This document shows, one piece after another, positions 47,435 through 59,367 of a stretch of 64,000 nucleotides of DNA (the stretch's first letter is position 1; each line of letters begins with the position of its first letter). The DNA is taken from positions 151,224,699-151,288,698 of the forward strand of contig NC_092050.1 of NCBI RefSeq assembly GCF_003086295.3. Direction: 5' to 3'. Source of the DNA: Arachis hypogaea. Lineage: Eukaryota; Streptophyta; Magnoliopsida; Fabales; Fabaceae. A program made the translations under genes and the position numbers. A model generated the notes under the pieces. The model was not told where the DNA came from. It searched no databases and saw only the letters and a list, made by a program, of their open reading frames with translations.

Positions 47435-50028
47435 TTAACTATAGTACCTTTTCATGTTACAAGCATGCCACGACCTTGGTAACTCGGGGTCGTTTAGGTC
47501 AGTCACCTTATAATAACCTTTTCTTAAGACCTCGCTAATCTTGTAGGGCCCTTTCTAATTGGCAGCGAGCTTTCCTTCCCCCGATTTGCTGACTCCAATG
47601 TCGTTTCTGATCAAGACCAAATCGTTTGGGGTGAAACTCCTTCGAATGACTTTTTTGTTGTACCTGGTAGTCATCCTTTGTTTCAATGCTGCTTCTCTTA
47701 TCTGGGCTTGTTCTCGGACTTCGGGGAGCAATTCAAGCTTCTCTTTGTGCCCCTGTATGTTCCCGATTTCATCATGGAGGATCACCCTTGGGCTTTGTTC
47801 ACTGATTTCCACTGGTATCATAGCTTCTACGCCATAGACAAGTCGGAAGGGTGTTTCTCCAGTGGCAGATTGGGGCGTCGTCCGGTAAGCCCACAACACT
47901 TGGGGAAGCTCTTCTGTCCAGGCTCCTTTTGCATCTTGTAGTCTTTTCTTTAGCCCTGCCAATATGACTTTGTTGGCTGCCTCAGCTTGTCCATTTGCTT
48001 GTGGATGTTCCACCGAGGTGAACTGGTGTTTGATCTTCATACTAGCCACTAGGCTTCTAAAGGTAGAGTCGGTGAACTGGGTTCCATTATCTATAGTAAT
48101 GGAGTAAGGTATCCCATACCTCGTGATGATATTCTTGTAGAGGAACCTCCGACTTCTTTGGGCTGTGATGGTGGCTAATGGTTCTGTTTCTATCCACTTT
48201 GTGAAATAGTCTATTCCCACGATTAAGTATTTGACTTGTCCTGGCGCCTGGGGAAAAGGACCTAACAAATCCATTCCCCATTTTGCGAAGGGCCATGGAG
48301 AAGTTATACTAATGAGCTCCTCAGGGGGAGCCACGTGGAGATTTACATGCATTTGGCATGGTTGGCATTTTTTCACAAACTCTGTGGCATCTTTCTGCAA
48401 GGTCGGCCAGTAGAATCCAGTTCGGATTACTTTCCTGGCTAGCGACCTGGCTCCGAGGTGATTTTCGCAGATCCCATTATGGACCTCCTCTAGCACTTCA
48501 GTGGTCCTTGAGGTCGGTACGTACTTCAACAATGGCGTTGATATTCCTCTTTTATAAAGGATATTTTTCACCAGAGTGTAATATTGTGCTTCCCTCCGGA
48601 TTTTCTTAGCCTCTTTTTCCTTCTTGGGGAGGATGTCGAATTTTAGGTATTCGACCAAGGGATTCATCCATCCGAGGTTTAGCCCGGATACCTCAAGGAC
48701 ATCTTGTTTGCCCTCTGCTTTCATGACAGAGGGCTCTTGGAGAGTTTCCTGGATCAGGCTTCTATTATTCCCTCCTGGCTTAGTACTTGCTAACTTTGAG
48801 AGGGCGTCTGCTCTGCTATTGAGATCCCGAGTTATATGCTTAACCTCGGTTTCCGCAAAGTGCCCGAGGTACTCCAGAGTTTTTTCCAGGTATCTCTTCA
48901 TGTTTGGGTCTTTGGCCTGATACTCTCCATTTATCTGGGAGGTTACTACTTGAGAGTCGTTGTATATCATCACTTTTATTGCACCGACTTCTTCTGCCAG
49001 CTTCAATCCTACAATCAGGGCTTCATATTCTGCTTGATTATTTGAAGCTGGGAATTCAAATTTGAGGGATACCTTTATTTGAGTTCCCCTTTCATCCACC
49101 AGTATTATGCCTGCACCGCTTCCTGTCTTGTTTGAGGATCCATCTACATAGAGTTCCCATGTAGTTGGCTTTTTCTCTTGGTCTCCTGCGTACTCTGCTA
49201 TGAAGTCAGTGAGGCATTGGGCTTTAATTGTTGTCCGAGTTTCATACTTCAAGTCGAACTCGGAGAGCTCTATTGCCCACTGAACCATTCTCCCTGCAAC
49301 ATCCGTATTTTGGAGGATTTGCTTCATGGGTTGGTTCGTTCATACTCTTATCGTATGCGCTTGAAAATAAGGCCGTAGCCTCCGTGAGGCTATTACTAAG
49401 GAGTAAGCAAACTTCTCCAGCTTGTGGTACCTTAGTTCGGGGCCTTGTAGAACTTTGCTGATGAAGTACACTGGATGCTGTCCGACCTCGTCCTCCCTTA
49501 TCAGGGCTGATGCGACAGCCTTGTCTGCTACAGACAAGTATAGGACGAGATCTTTCCCAACTTGAGGTCGGGTTAGGATTGGAGGTTGGCTCAAGAACCT
49601 TTTGAACTCTTGGAACGCTCCTTCGCATTCCGGAGTCCATTCGAACTGGCATCCCTTTCTTAATAAAGAGACAGTGGAAGGGATTTCAGTGCTGATCCTG
49701 CCAAGAACCTGGAGAGGGCTGCAAGTCAGCCATTTAGTTGCTGAACCTCCCTTAAACAAGTCGGGCTATTCATTTCCAGGATAGCTTTACACTTATCGGG
49801 ATTTACTTCAATCCCTTTTTGTGTCAGCATAAACCCTAGGAATTTTCCGGCCTCCACTGCGAAGGTACACTTTGCGGGATTCAGCCTCATCCCGTGTAAC
49901 CTTATGGTGTCGAAGACTTGCGAGAGGTCTGTTAGTAGATCAGCTTCTTCCCTAATTTTTACTAGCATGTCGTCCATGTAGACTTCCATTAAGCTCCCGA
50001 GGTGGGAGGCGAACACCTTGTTCATCAA
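47435..50028 (-). pseudogene. Gypsy B RT (part), RNase H domains and integrase
   Basis: Continues the pol frame from 50032. It starts in RT with VYMDDMLVK (catalytic YMDD, about 49980-49965) and continues with LNPAKCTFAVEAGKFLGFML. A stop and a frameshift follow near 49726-49690, then RNase H. A second stop at about 49340 sits where arginine is usual (AHTIRV then TNQPMKQ). The 590-codon frame 49327-47555 carries the archaeal-type RNase H (YVDGSSNKTGSGAG, SNNQAEYEALIVGL) and integrase: the zinc region (CQPCQMH), then the acidic triad in KWGMDLLGPFP, TIDNGTQF and NGQAEAANK. A TAG at 47553 replaces the tryptophan of the usual NWEGPY. The frame then runs on to the natural end at 47435. Only four lesions separate it from an intact pol end. 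Confidence 0.92.
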
Positions 50029-50031
50029 CCT

Positions 50032-52658
50032 TTAATATGTGGCCCCTGCATTTTTTAATCCAAATGGCATGACCACGTAGCAGAAATTTGCTCGGGACGT
50101 GATGAACGATGTTTTCTCCTGGTCTGGCTCATACATAGGGATTTGGTTATATCCCGAGTAGGCATCCATAAACGACAAGTATTGATACCCCGAGCTAGAG
50201 TCTACTAGAGCATCAATACTTGGGAGTGGATAAGGGTCCTTAGGACATGCCTTATTTAAGTCGGTGTAGTCGACACACATCCTCCACTTGCCGTTTTGCT
50301 TCTTGATTAGCACTACATTTGCTAGCCATGTTGGATATTTAACTTCTCTGATGAAGCCAGCTTCTAGGAGTGCCTGTACTTGCTCCTCCACCGCTAGAGC
50401 TCGTTCCGGACCGAGCTTGCGTCTTCGCTGTTGTACAGGTCGGGATCCCGGATATACCGAGAGCTTGTGGGACATAAGCTCGGGATCTATCCCAGGCATA
50501 TCAGAGGCTTTCCAGGCGAAGAGGTCAGAATTGTCTCTTAGGAGCTTAGTCAACCCTTGCTTCAGGGTTTCCCCTAGGTTGGCTCCTATGTTGGTATTTT
50601 TTCCTTCCTCTTTGCCGACCTGTATTTCCTTAGTTTTTCCTCCTGGCTGTGGTCGCAACTCTTCTTTGGCCCTTGCACTGCCGAGCTCTATGGTGTTGAC
50701 TTCTTTGCCCTTTCCCCTCAGGTTCAGGCTTTCATTGTAGCACTTTCTTGCCAATTTCTGGTCCCCCCCCCCCACCGTTGCTATCCCTGCTGGTGTCGGG
50801 AATTTCATGCAGAGATGGAGAGTAGATACCACCGCTCTGAGTCGATTTAGGGTAGCTCTGCCGATTAGGGCATTATATGTTGACCCTTCGTCGATGACTA
50901 TAAAGTCTATGCTCAGAGTTTTGGATTTTTTCCCCTTTCCGAAGGTAGTGTGGAGGGGTAGAAATTCCAGTGGTTTTATTGGCATGTCGCCTAGCCCGTA
51001 CAAGGTGTCGGGGTAGGCTCTTAACTCCTTTTCATCTAACCCTAGTTTGTCAAACGCAGGCTTGAAAAGGATGTCTGCCAAACTTCCTTGATCTACTAGG
51101 GTTCTATGGAGATGGGCATTGGCTAGGATCATGGTTATCACCACTGGATCATCATGTCCAGGGATTACTCCTTGCCCATCCTCCTTTGTGAACAAGATTG
51201 TGGGGAGGTCGGGTGATTCACTCCCGACCTGGTAAACCCGCTTGAGGTGTCTCTTGCGAGAGGACTTGGTGAGTCCTCCACCCACGAATCCTCCCAAGAT
51301 CATATGTATATGTCTCTCGGGAGTTTGTGGTGGTGGGTCTCTCCTGTCCCCGTCCTCTCGCTTTCTCTTCCCATGATTGTCCGACCTTTCCATAAGATAT
51401 CTATCAAGCCGACTTTCTCTGGCCAACTTTTCTATCACATTTTTAAGGTCGTAGCAATCATTTGTTGAATGACCATAGATCTTATGGTACTCACAGTAAT
51501 CGCTGCGACTTCCTCCCTTTTTATTTTTAATGGGCCTGGGAGGTGGCAGCCTTTCAGTGTTGCAGATCTCTCTGTATACATCCACCATGGAAACCTTTAG
51601 AGGAGTATAAGAGTGATATTTCCTTGGCCTATCGAGACCGAGTTCTTCTTTCTTCTTGGGCTCTCTTTCCTTCTCTTTTGCAGAGTGGGAATGCTCAGGT
51701 CGCCAACTCGGCTCTCGTAGTCTGGCATTTTCCTCCATGTTAATGTACTTTTCTGCTCTTTCCTGTACATCGCTTAGGGAGGTGGGTGCCTTTTTGATAT
51801 GGACTGTGAGAAGGGACCTTCTCTAAGTCCATTCACTAACCCCATGACAGCTTCGGTGGGTAGGTCCTGAATCTCTAAACATGCTTTATTGAACCTTTCC
51901 ATATAGTCCCGCAAAGGTTCTCCGACCTCCTGCTTTATTCCCAGGAGGCTCGGCGCATGTTTTACTTTATCCTTTTGGATGGAGAACCTCATCAAGAATT
52001 TTCTCGAGAGGTCTTCAAAGCTGGTGACTGACCTCGGAGGGAGGCTGTCGAACCACTTCATCGCTGCTTTTGACAAGATAGTCGGAAAGGCTTTGCAGCG
52101 AGTTGCATCAGAAGCATCAGCCAGATACATCCGACTTTTGAAATTGCTTAAGTGATGCTTCGGATCTGTGGTTCCGTTATAGAGGTTCATATCAGGGCTT
52201 TTGAAGTTTCTTGGAACTTTTGCCCTCATGATGTCCTCACTAAACGGATATTCTCCTCCCAGGGGCGACTCTTCTCGATCGCCACGGGAGTTCCGACTTC
52301 TCAGAGAAGATTCTAGTCTTAAGAGTTTTTCCTCTAACTCTTTTCGTCGCTCTATCTCTTCCCTGAGATTTCGCTCCGCCTCTCGTTATCGTTCTAACTC
52401 ATGTTCCAACTGTTCTAAACGACCTTGGTGGCCATGGACCAGCCCTATTAGCTCGGTTGCGTGGGGTGGCCCTTCCTTTCCTGACTCTCGTCCATCCGAA
52501 GAGTTTACCTTTGGATTTTTAAACCCAGAGGTGCCTTCTCGATGTTGATCACTGGCCTCCGGGTGAGGAGTTGGGTTCGCGTCGTTGTTTCCGGTGTCCA
52601 GGTTTTCCTGCTCGGAATCAGACGCCGTATGACCATCTTCCGGTGATTTGTCCATCAT
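50032..52658 (-). pseudogene. Gypsy B gag, protease and N-terminal RT
   Basis: Gag starts at 52658 (MMDKSPEDGHTASDSEQE). One in-frame stop follows ELER (52386), then comes the capsid region (AMKWFDSLPPRSVTSFEDL, PLRDYMERFNKACLEI) to 51774, where a 1-nt frameshift in an A run near 51795 breaks it. The next frame (51738-50032, 568 codons) has the zinc-like motif CEYHKIYGHSTNDC, the protease DQGSLADILF (catalytic Asp kept, with Gln and Leu at usually Gly and Ser positions), and RT up to MPFGLKNAGATY (KWRMCVDYTDLNKACPKD). A TAA replaces the expected glutamine after ATY, then the frame continues at 50028. Confidence 0.92.
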
Positions 52659-52677
52659 AACTGGTTGATCTCTCGGG

Positions 52678-52696
52678 TCCCCGGCAACGGCACCAA
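52678..52696 (-). other. Primer-binding site of gypsy element B
   Basis: On the minus strand, TTGGTGCCGTTGCCGGGGA follows the 5' LTR. It matches the plant tRNA-Asp-type site TGGCGCCGTTGCCGGGG except for one base. Confidence 0.75.
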
Positions 52697-53226
52697 TGTT
52701 ACGATGGGTAACCGGAGATTAATGGGTTGGATTAGTTTGGCTGGCCCAATCGTCTGAATGAGGGAGTATCCGAATGGGTTGGTGATCCAAGACCCCCGTC
52801 CGACTTTAGTGTGAGAGAATGGGGGGTGGTACCTGCAAAGACACTCCGATGCCAAAGTCAGCAAAGGGAGCAAAACAGGTCTAGAGAGTATTGGGCTTCT
52901 GTTATACCTGAGGAGCGTTAGTGTATTTATAGTGGTGAACCCATAACCACTGTTGGAGTAGTTCTGCCATTTAAGGTGGATAACCGTCCATTTATCTTAG
53001 GAAAGTTGAGATATGGCTCCTGAAAGTGGGTAGAGCAATTTTAGGGGCAGTTACTCATTTGAATGGGTGCTTATCTGCCAGCTAATCCTCGTCCCCGACT
53101 TCTTTAGGGTAAGTCGTGGTAAGAACCGACTTCATAGAGAGAAGGTCGGTGTAGGGCGAGGCTCGATCCTTTGGATTGGGCCTTTTATTTGGACATGGAC
53201 CTTATCATTGAGTCAGGGTATGAACA
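52697..53226 (-). repeat. 5' LTR of gypsy element B
   Basis: A 530-bp LTR, about 96% identical by eye to 43659-44187. GGTAT at 53227-53231 is the right target-site copy. Confidence 0.95.
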
Positions 53227-53231
53227 GGTAT

Positions 53232-53909
53232 AATATCTAACCATTATTGTACTGGAAAAAAGAAAAGAAAATCAAAACATGTAGAAAAGCAACAAGAAAA
53301 GGGGCATATACATTCAATGTCAAATGACCATATACATTCAATGTCAAATGACCATATACATTCACAAAGGGGCATGTAACGCAATAATAATAATAATCAT
53401 AAGAAAAGCGAAAGTGATCATCACTACCATCATTTGCGTTTAGTGGACAAATTAAAAGATGTGGGGGCATGAACATAAGAATATACCATAAAAGAATTAG
53501 ATGCCAAACTACTTTTAGAAATTTAGATACACTAAGCATCCCCATAATAATGCAAGTATATGTGTAATGCACATTCTTATTAGCAGTTAATAAATGTTCA
53601 ATTGTAATACCAAAAAAAAATGTTGAATTGCACCTTGAAAGCGTAAGTCAATGTCAAGCTGGCAACATTACTCGTACATGCGGATGTCCAACCTGCTGCA
53701 ATTCGATCAGAATGGGTTCGTAATCTAATCCGCAGTGAACTGGATTGGATTCGAATGTTAGAACAATTTTTTTTTCAAAGACTATAAGTTATTTTATTTC
53801 AAATGAAAAAAAATATTTTGTCCAAAATTTAGGACTACAGAAAAAAAGTGGGTTCTCCCATTTTTGTTTAAACATTAGCGAGGTACAGTAAAAGAATTAA
53901 GAGGTGAAT
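53232..53909. other. AT-rich DNA right of gypsy element B
   Basis: No gene seen. It holds the short tandem repeat described separately. The 111-codon minus-strand frame at 53237-53572 spans that repeat and shows no domain. Confidence 0.5.
53305..53363. repeat. 24-bp minisatellite, about 2.5 copies
   Basis: The unit CATATACATTCAATGTCAAATGAC occurs at 53305-53328 and 53329-53352, followed by a partial copy to 53363. The two full copies are identical. Confidence 0.9.
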
Positions 53910-54055
53910 GTTATAGTGCCTTTAAAATTGTGCCTAACTTACCAAAAAAAATAAATAGATAGTATTTAATAAATTTTAAATATTTTATTTTTTGCTTTAA
54001 ATATTTTATTTTTTACTTTTAAAAACAAGTTAGGCAATTTAGGCACCATAGTAAA
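53910..54055. mobile_element. Small foldback element (MITE-like)
   Basis: Inverted arms of about 35 bp: TATAGTGCCTTTAAAATTG on the left and the complement of CTATGGTGCCTAAATTGCC on the right, around an AT-rich loop. I could not settle a target-site duplication, so the limits are approximate. Confidence 0.55.
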
Positions 54056-54189
54056 AGACACCATAAAACTCATCTTAAAAAAATGACACTAAGAAAAAAG
54101 CAAAGTTAAAATTAAGTTGGGACTTTAATGGGTAAGTTTACAAGTTTCTAATTTTGTTTGGTATCAATTGCTATAAGTTCTTAGGGATT

Positions 54190-54560
54190 CATAGATTGGC
54201 GTTCGAACACCCTCCTATACATTTTTTTTATATAGGCCAGGCAATAATCAAAGCAAAATAGACCAAGTTCTTACTCACAGATAATCCGGGACAACAATTT
54301 GGAGTCTCTACCAATCAAAAAAGGAGATGCAGTTTGAATTCGGGATCAAGTGCGTTATTGGACTCTTGCTCCAAATTTCTGAAGCATCTGGACAGTTGAA
54401 GATGAAATTTAACAAGAATTCTGATTCAGCATTGCAAATGGGACAAATTGATAAAATACTAAAAATCACTGATTTATAAGCTGCATGATGAAAAATTTTT
54501 TATAGAAGAACTTCCACCCAAATACCTGAATCTTGTGTGAAACTGTCAGACTCAAAAAAA
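54190..54560 (-). pseudogene. Fragment of a LINE reverse-transcriptase zinc-binding region
   Basis: On the minus strand one frame reads IQVFGWKFFYKKFF and another CPICNAESEFLLNFIFNCPD then ASEIWSKS. This is the C-x2-C...C...W pattern of the zinc-binding region at the C-terminus of plant LINE RTs. Frames are broken and the ends are not defined. It could also be a domesticated RT-zinc fragment. Confidence 0.45.
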
Positions 54561-55957
54561 AATTTAGATTTTCGGTTTCTAAATGTTAGACCAATTATGT
54601 TCTTCCAACCCGTATTTTTAATATAATATATATGATCATAAAAATATATACATATAGTGAATTAATGATATAATGAACAAGTAAAAATTTAAACCTATAT
54701 TTTTTTTTTTTTTGCACAAATATTTAGTGTTGCCAAGATACTAAATTAAATTTAATTTGCTAATAATACATAAATAATATTTGATATTATAAAATATAAA
54801 AAGACTAAATATTGTATTTGAATAAAAATAAATTTGTTTTTAAGAATCAAGTAAGATTAAAGGTGTTAACTCAGGTGCAATCAACTTCACGTGAAATTAA
54901 TTAGACCTAAATTTTCACCAAGATCGAATTGAGTTGAAATATTTAAAATACAAATAAAATTAAGATAAAATTTAAACCTTATCATACTCGTTACCACTCC
55001 TAAATAAAACCTTTATAAAACATTTATAACTAATTTGATTTGAGGAATTATGGCTACTTCTTCTAACACGGAAATTGTCTTCAGAAAGACTCAAATAAGG
55101 TAGCATTAAGAAGAAAATAAATTTATCTACCACTTAACTAACCTAATATTGAGATAAATAATTAATATTTATTTGAAAATCTTTTCCATTAACAATTTGT
55201 CGAAATTAAATCAATTAGAGCGACAAGTATATCACAAAGTATACTGAGATATACCGATCAAAATTGAATCAAATCTTTTCTATTGTTTAAAAAATTTCAA
55301 ATAAAAATAATCTTAGCCATTTCTATTGAAATATTAAATCTTAACCAGACGATAAATCTTTTAAATGAAATTCTTATTGTATAACAAATTTTGGGTTTTG
55401 TGATAACACTAACCCTTGCATAGAAGTTGCATGCATCTCTTGGCCACACAAAATTTTCAATGGCTAAAGATAAGTTTTTTGTTGATTGCGATCCTCCTGC
55501 TTATGACATTAGTATTTGGGGTTTGGCAACATAAGAATGAAGCAAAAACTATATTACTTTTCATAGCCAAAATTATGAACAGGCCAACAACTATGCCCTT
55601 TTCCAAGCAATGAAAAACGTCCTACAAGAATCAAGACTCATCCGTAACTGAATATCCAAACAATGATCTAAACTTTTTAGTCCAATATCATTGCATTTAA
55701 CCTACAACAAATATGGTAAAAAGCCCTTTTATCAAGTGCCTTTTCTCGTTGAAAATAGATTTTATTGATTTTCAACCACATTAACAAGTTAACAACGTAA
55801 CACGAATCTCAATTAAAACAGCCAAACATAAAATAGTTTGATAGGTCTACAGTATTTACCACAACCCTTTACGAGTTATATAAAAAGCATATGTTGTAGC
55901 CTCATTAAGGTCTAACATTTAAAACCCTCAAATTATTTCGAAGCATCGTCCACATTT
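54561..55957. other. AT-rich stretch with a short MITE derivative
   Basis: No gene seen apart from the 58-bp MITE derivative at 54862-54919. The 65-codon frame at 55416-55613 has a hydrophobic middle but no recognisable family, and I do not call it a gene. Confidence 0.45.
54862..54919. mobile_element. Deleted copy of the GGTGAAAACTCAG MITE
   Basis: A 58-bp palindromic remnant starting GGTGTTAACTCAGG, with AACTTCACGTGAA inside, ending TTTTCACC. It shares ends and core with the MITE at 1184-1325. Flanks AAGATTAAA (54853-54861) and AAGATCGAA (54920-54928) match at 7 of 9 positions. Confidence 0.6.
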
Positions 55958-57285
55958 TCACATGAACTTCCTGTACGGTCTGCCGTTATCTTCATCTTGC
56001 ATATGCTGTAAGCATGAAAAATTGATCCACTTAAATGCAAAGGATATCGTACATGATATGTACAAAGTTACCAGTCACACGGTATATGTCCTAAAATTAA
56101 TATGCATTACAAATTTACAACAGAAGAATCAAACACGTAAACCAAGCATTAAGGCCAAAGGACAAGAATCCAGTAACAGAAATCAATTGGTTCTGTGAAA
56201 CCCATGAAGACTAATGCTAAGAACATTTCCTTTTTTTTTTTTTGTTATCTTTTTTATTTTTCAGTTTAGCTTTATGATACCAACTACCAAGCACCGAAAT
56301 TCGCATCTCAAACTTCAATATCACAGTTTAGATACATTGAAACCATAACTCCAAATCTTAAATTCTTAATACACAATTTTCCATCCGCTTCAGCAAGGCT
56401 GAAACTCATTTACTCACTATTAAGTATTATGTATTGCCCAAACACCCATAATCACCCTAAATCCAATAATGATAAAAATCCTATGCAGCTATGCTAAGTT
56501 GCTGACATTACACCCACACTAAAATAAAAAAACAAGAGAAGGGGAAGGAAACCAATTCAAGCCAATTCTCATCCAAAACACTCAATCCCAAGCAAGGCTT
56601 GCACATTAGACAGATTCTAAATCCTCGAAATGCAGTTGTACAAAGCCATTTATGAAGTCAAGTTTCCTCAATCTAACCCCTTTCTAAACCTAAAGCTAGA
56701 ATAAAATCCCCAATTCCTCAAATACCTTTCAAATTAACCAACTAAAGTTCACACATTGCGATAACAGAGTAATCATCCCTGCAACCACACAAACCACATC
56801 CATAATTCTTCTAAGCACAAAGTTAGATCCTAAGGAGGCACTAAGTTATCCCGATAATAACTTCAACACGCAGTAAGCATAAAATATTTTGCCCTATCAT
56901 CCAATCACAAATAGTTTAAGATTCTTGACCAAATGATTGAATGTCAGTCACGGATCATGAACCCTAACAATACACACTTCAACATTTCTGTAATCAAAAC
57001 GTACTAACAGACAATAATGAGCAATATTTGAAGGGGATTCTAGCGAGATCTACCAGGAAAATCAACAAAACGATGAACAATCGACTGGATTGAATGACGA
57101 AAACATAAGGAACTTACAAATTCACGGACGATGCCTTTGTAGACGAGGATGGGAATGGCGATGCCGAAGATTCCGACGAGAGCGAAGTTGCGGCGGGTCC
57201 AGCGGAAATTCAACTCGAGATTCTCCCTAGCGGCGCCCCAATCCTCTATGTGCTTGTTCTTGTGTGCTTCCATTCCTCCAGCCAT
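55958..57285 (-). CDS. NDUFB4: Mitochondrial complex I subunit, NDUFB4/B15-like
   Basis: A small accessory subunit of mitochondrial NADH dehydrogenase (complex I) in the inner membrane, probably structural. Exon 1 is 57285-57118 (56 codons, MAGGMEAHKNKHIEDWG...) and exon 2 is 56005-55958 (HMQDEDNGRPYRKFM then TGA), joined across a 1,112-bp GT-AG intron (donor TTT|GTAAGT, acceptor TTACAG|CAT). The product has 71 residues. It closely resembles the plant protein I remember as Arabidopsis At2g31490, with the blocks ARENLELNFRWTRRNFALVG and VYKGIV. One membrane segment is visible at about residues 34-50 (FALVGIFGIAIPILVYK). The frame is intact and splice sites are canonical. Exon 2 is easy to miss because it is only 48 nt. 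Confidence 0.9.
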
Positions 57286-57404
57286 TTTCGCTTCCCTTCC
57301 TCTTCTCTTCTTTCTCTCTCTTCTCTTCTCTTCTTTCTCCTCGTCTCAGTCTGCTCGCTCACCTTCTTGTTACTGTCGCACTTACCAGCTAACTTCACTC
57401 TAAA

Positions 57405-57580
57405 TGGGCCTGTATAATACATGAAGGCCCATCAAGCCCAACTTGTCTCGGGATGGGCCAAACTGTACCTTCATCCAAAGAATTAAGTAACTGGCCCTGG
57501 CCATGACCCAAAAAAAATTATATTTTAAAATGCAAGATCAAATTAGCCCCAAGCCCCCAACTGGCCCATCAATATCCCAC
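57405..57580 (-). promoter_or_regulatory. Cluster of site II (TGGGCY) motifs upstream of the NDUFB4 gene
   Basis: Several TGGGCC/GGCCCA/AGCCCA words occur close upstream of the start codon (57405-57410, 57426-57431, 57435-57440, 57454-57459, and again near 57566). Site II elements are known to be common in promoters of plant nuclear genes for mitochondrial respiratory proteins, which fits this gene. They are orientation-tolerant, so they could also serve a plus-strand transcript. Confidence 0.6.
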
Positions 57581-57599
57581 CTCAAATTGGAAAAATTTT

Positions 57600-58040
57600 A
57601 CGGGAGGAAAAATTGGGCTTCTGTGCCTTTGGAACCCAGGAAGGTAACAGCTCCAATCTGCAGCGACGCTTGCCAGTTTCTTCTCGCCGGCGTTGCTGCC
57701 GGAGCGCCGCAACCCAGCCTCGCCGCAACATCCCAGTTCCGCTGCGGTACCCGTCGCTGTTCGTGGGCTTTGAATCCGCGAAATCCCAGATCTTAGCCGT
57801 GCGAGGCGGAGAAGCTTGGCCCCGGGGTAGTTAGCGTCCTCTCTGCAGCGTCACCGGCGGAGCTTCCTTCCTCCCGAGCAGACGAAGCCTCATCGTAGAA
57901 GTAGTGTGTCAATCGGTATTGTTGCGAGTCTCTAAGCTTATTTTGGTTCTTCAGAGAGTAGCGAGAGGGAAGGGGTACTGTTTGAACTGTGGGTTTGGGT
58001 TGTTTCCAGGTCGGGTCGGTTTAATCCGGCCTTGTCCTTG
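57600..58040. other. GC-rich island of unknown nature
   Basis: Positions 57650-57910 are strongly GC-rich in an AT-rich region (GCCGGCGTTGCTGCCGGAGCG and similar). Two overlapping plus-strand frames (57503-57796 and 57613-57834) cross it but show no known domain. It could be the 5' end of a divergent transcript, a processed gene or the GC-rich leader of a retroelement. I cannot tell which. Confidence 0.4.
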
Positions 58041-58814
58041 ACAAAAAAATAATAACTATTTTAAAACATTTAATAAAAGATCTAAGTAACTATTTAAGTT
58101 CGTAACTAATTGGTGTCCGTCTAATAATTAATTTATTAGTCTTTTGTTAGAGGCTTAAATTTTATTTTATGTATATAATAGTTTATTAATTAGTGATCAG
58201 TTTTTAAATAAATTATTGTCTTATCAGACTAAAAAATACTATATATATAAAAGTCTCTGAATAAAATAAATTGTTAACTATATTTCAAATATTTACAAGT
58301 CTAGACTCTGTTAATAAAGTTTATTGGGTTAAATAGACTAGTTTGTTTATTTTAAATTTTTTATTCTTTTTGGTAAAAAAATAACATTTTTGTTAAAAAC
58401 ATAACCTAGGCAATTTTAGATAAAAATATTAAATTTATGGTCTATTTTATAGGATTTTAGTTTTTTTTTTTTTTTGGTCATTTTTGGAGTCTATGATAGG
58501 AGATAGCTTTTTAGCAACCATTTTTTAAAAAAATAAAAATTAAAAGAAAACATAAATAGGATTTAAAGAGAGTACATGAAAGGCAGAGCTGAAGAGTGAA
58601 GAGAAATGGATTCTATGCAAAAGGATCGGGAATGCACCGGGAATAGGTTTATCTTTTGGTTTGTAGATCTCAACGCCCTCAACCATTACAAATTTACAAT
58701 GGGACTTGCCCTTGGTGGTACCAGTGTTAATTTATTGAGCCATGTGTATCAGAAATTAATGTATTGTTGGTACCACTGCTTTGGTCTTCGGGTGACAAAA
58801 TTAATGTGCCATGG

Positions 58815-58877
<63 letters not shown>

Positions 58878-59367
58878 TTTTTATTAAAAATATAAAAAAT
58901 TAAAATTTTTATATATATTTATTTTTATTTATTAAATAAAAAATTAAAATTTTTTATTAATGATAAATTTATCATATATTCTTAAAATATATATTAACTA
59001 AATTCAATAATAATAATAATAATTTTGTTTGACTGTAAAATGAACACAAAATTTAGCATTATAGGAGAAAAAACAGCATCATTTAGAGATGCTTAACACC
59101 TTAATACGACATCAAAAATGTTAAAAGACTAATAATTTTTATTAATATTAACTAATATTTTGAGTCAAAATTTTAGTTTTTTATTAGGACTTAGCTAATA
59201 TATGATTTATGTGTCTTAACATACAAGATAAATTTATCATTAGTAGAAAAAATTTAAATATTTTTATTTAATAAATACAAAATAAACATATTAAAAATTT
59301 AAATTTTTTATATTTTTAGTAAAAAAATTTTAATTTTATAAATTTAATTTGTGTCCAAAGACACATA
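58041..59367. other. AT-rich stretch with no gene seen
   Basis: Contains the ATA microsatellite at 58816-58876 and otherwise AT-rich DNA. The 93-codon frame at 58606-58887 ends in the microsatellite (poly-isoleucine) and matches nothing I recognise. Confidence 0.5.
58816..58876. repeat. (ATA)n microsatellite
   Basis: About 20 uninterrupted ATA/TAA units. Confidence 0.95.

Larger units (their letters stand above)
43659..53226 (-). mobile_element. Ty3/gypsy (Tat-type) LTR retrotransposon B
   Basis: A 9.57-kb element on the minus strand, with LTRs at 43659-44187 (529 bp) and 52697-53226 (530 bp) and a perfect GGTAT duplication (43654-43658 and 53227-53231). It has a tRNA-Asp-like primer site next to the right LTR, then gag, zinc motif, protease, RT, RNase H, archaeal-type RNase H and integrase, and an antisense gene before the 3' LTR. 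By eye the LTRs differ at about 21 positions (near 4%), so it is younger than gypsy A and the copia element. It is related to gypsy A but clearly diverged. Few stops remain, yet gag-pol is not intact. Confidence 0.95.

Noticed and set aside
53305..53363. CRISPR-like direct repeats
   Set aside because: Head-to-tail 24-bp units without spacers in a plant nuclear region; it is a minisatellite.
55416..55613. Small membrane protein gene
   Set aside because: A hydrophobic stretch is present but there is no promoter, homologue or conserved feature that I can point to.
57503..57834. Gene in the GC-rich block
   Set aside because: Two overlapping frames in high-GC DNA without domain, splice context or homologue that I recognise; recorded only as an unexplained island.
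58606..58887. 93-codon plus-strand frame ending in poly-isoleucine
   Set aside because: The tail is the ATA microsatellite and the rest resembles no known protein.
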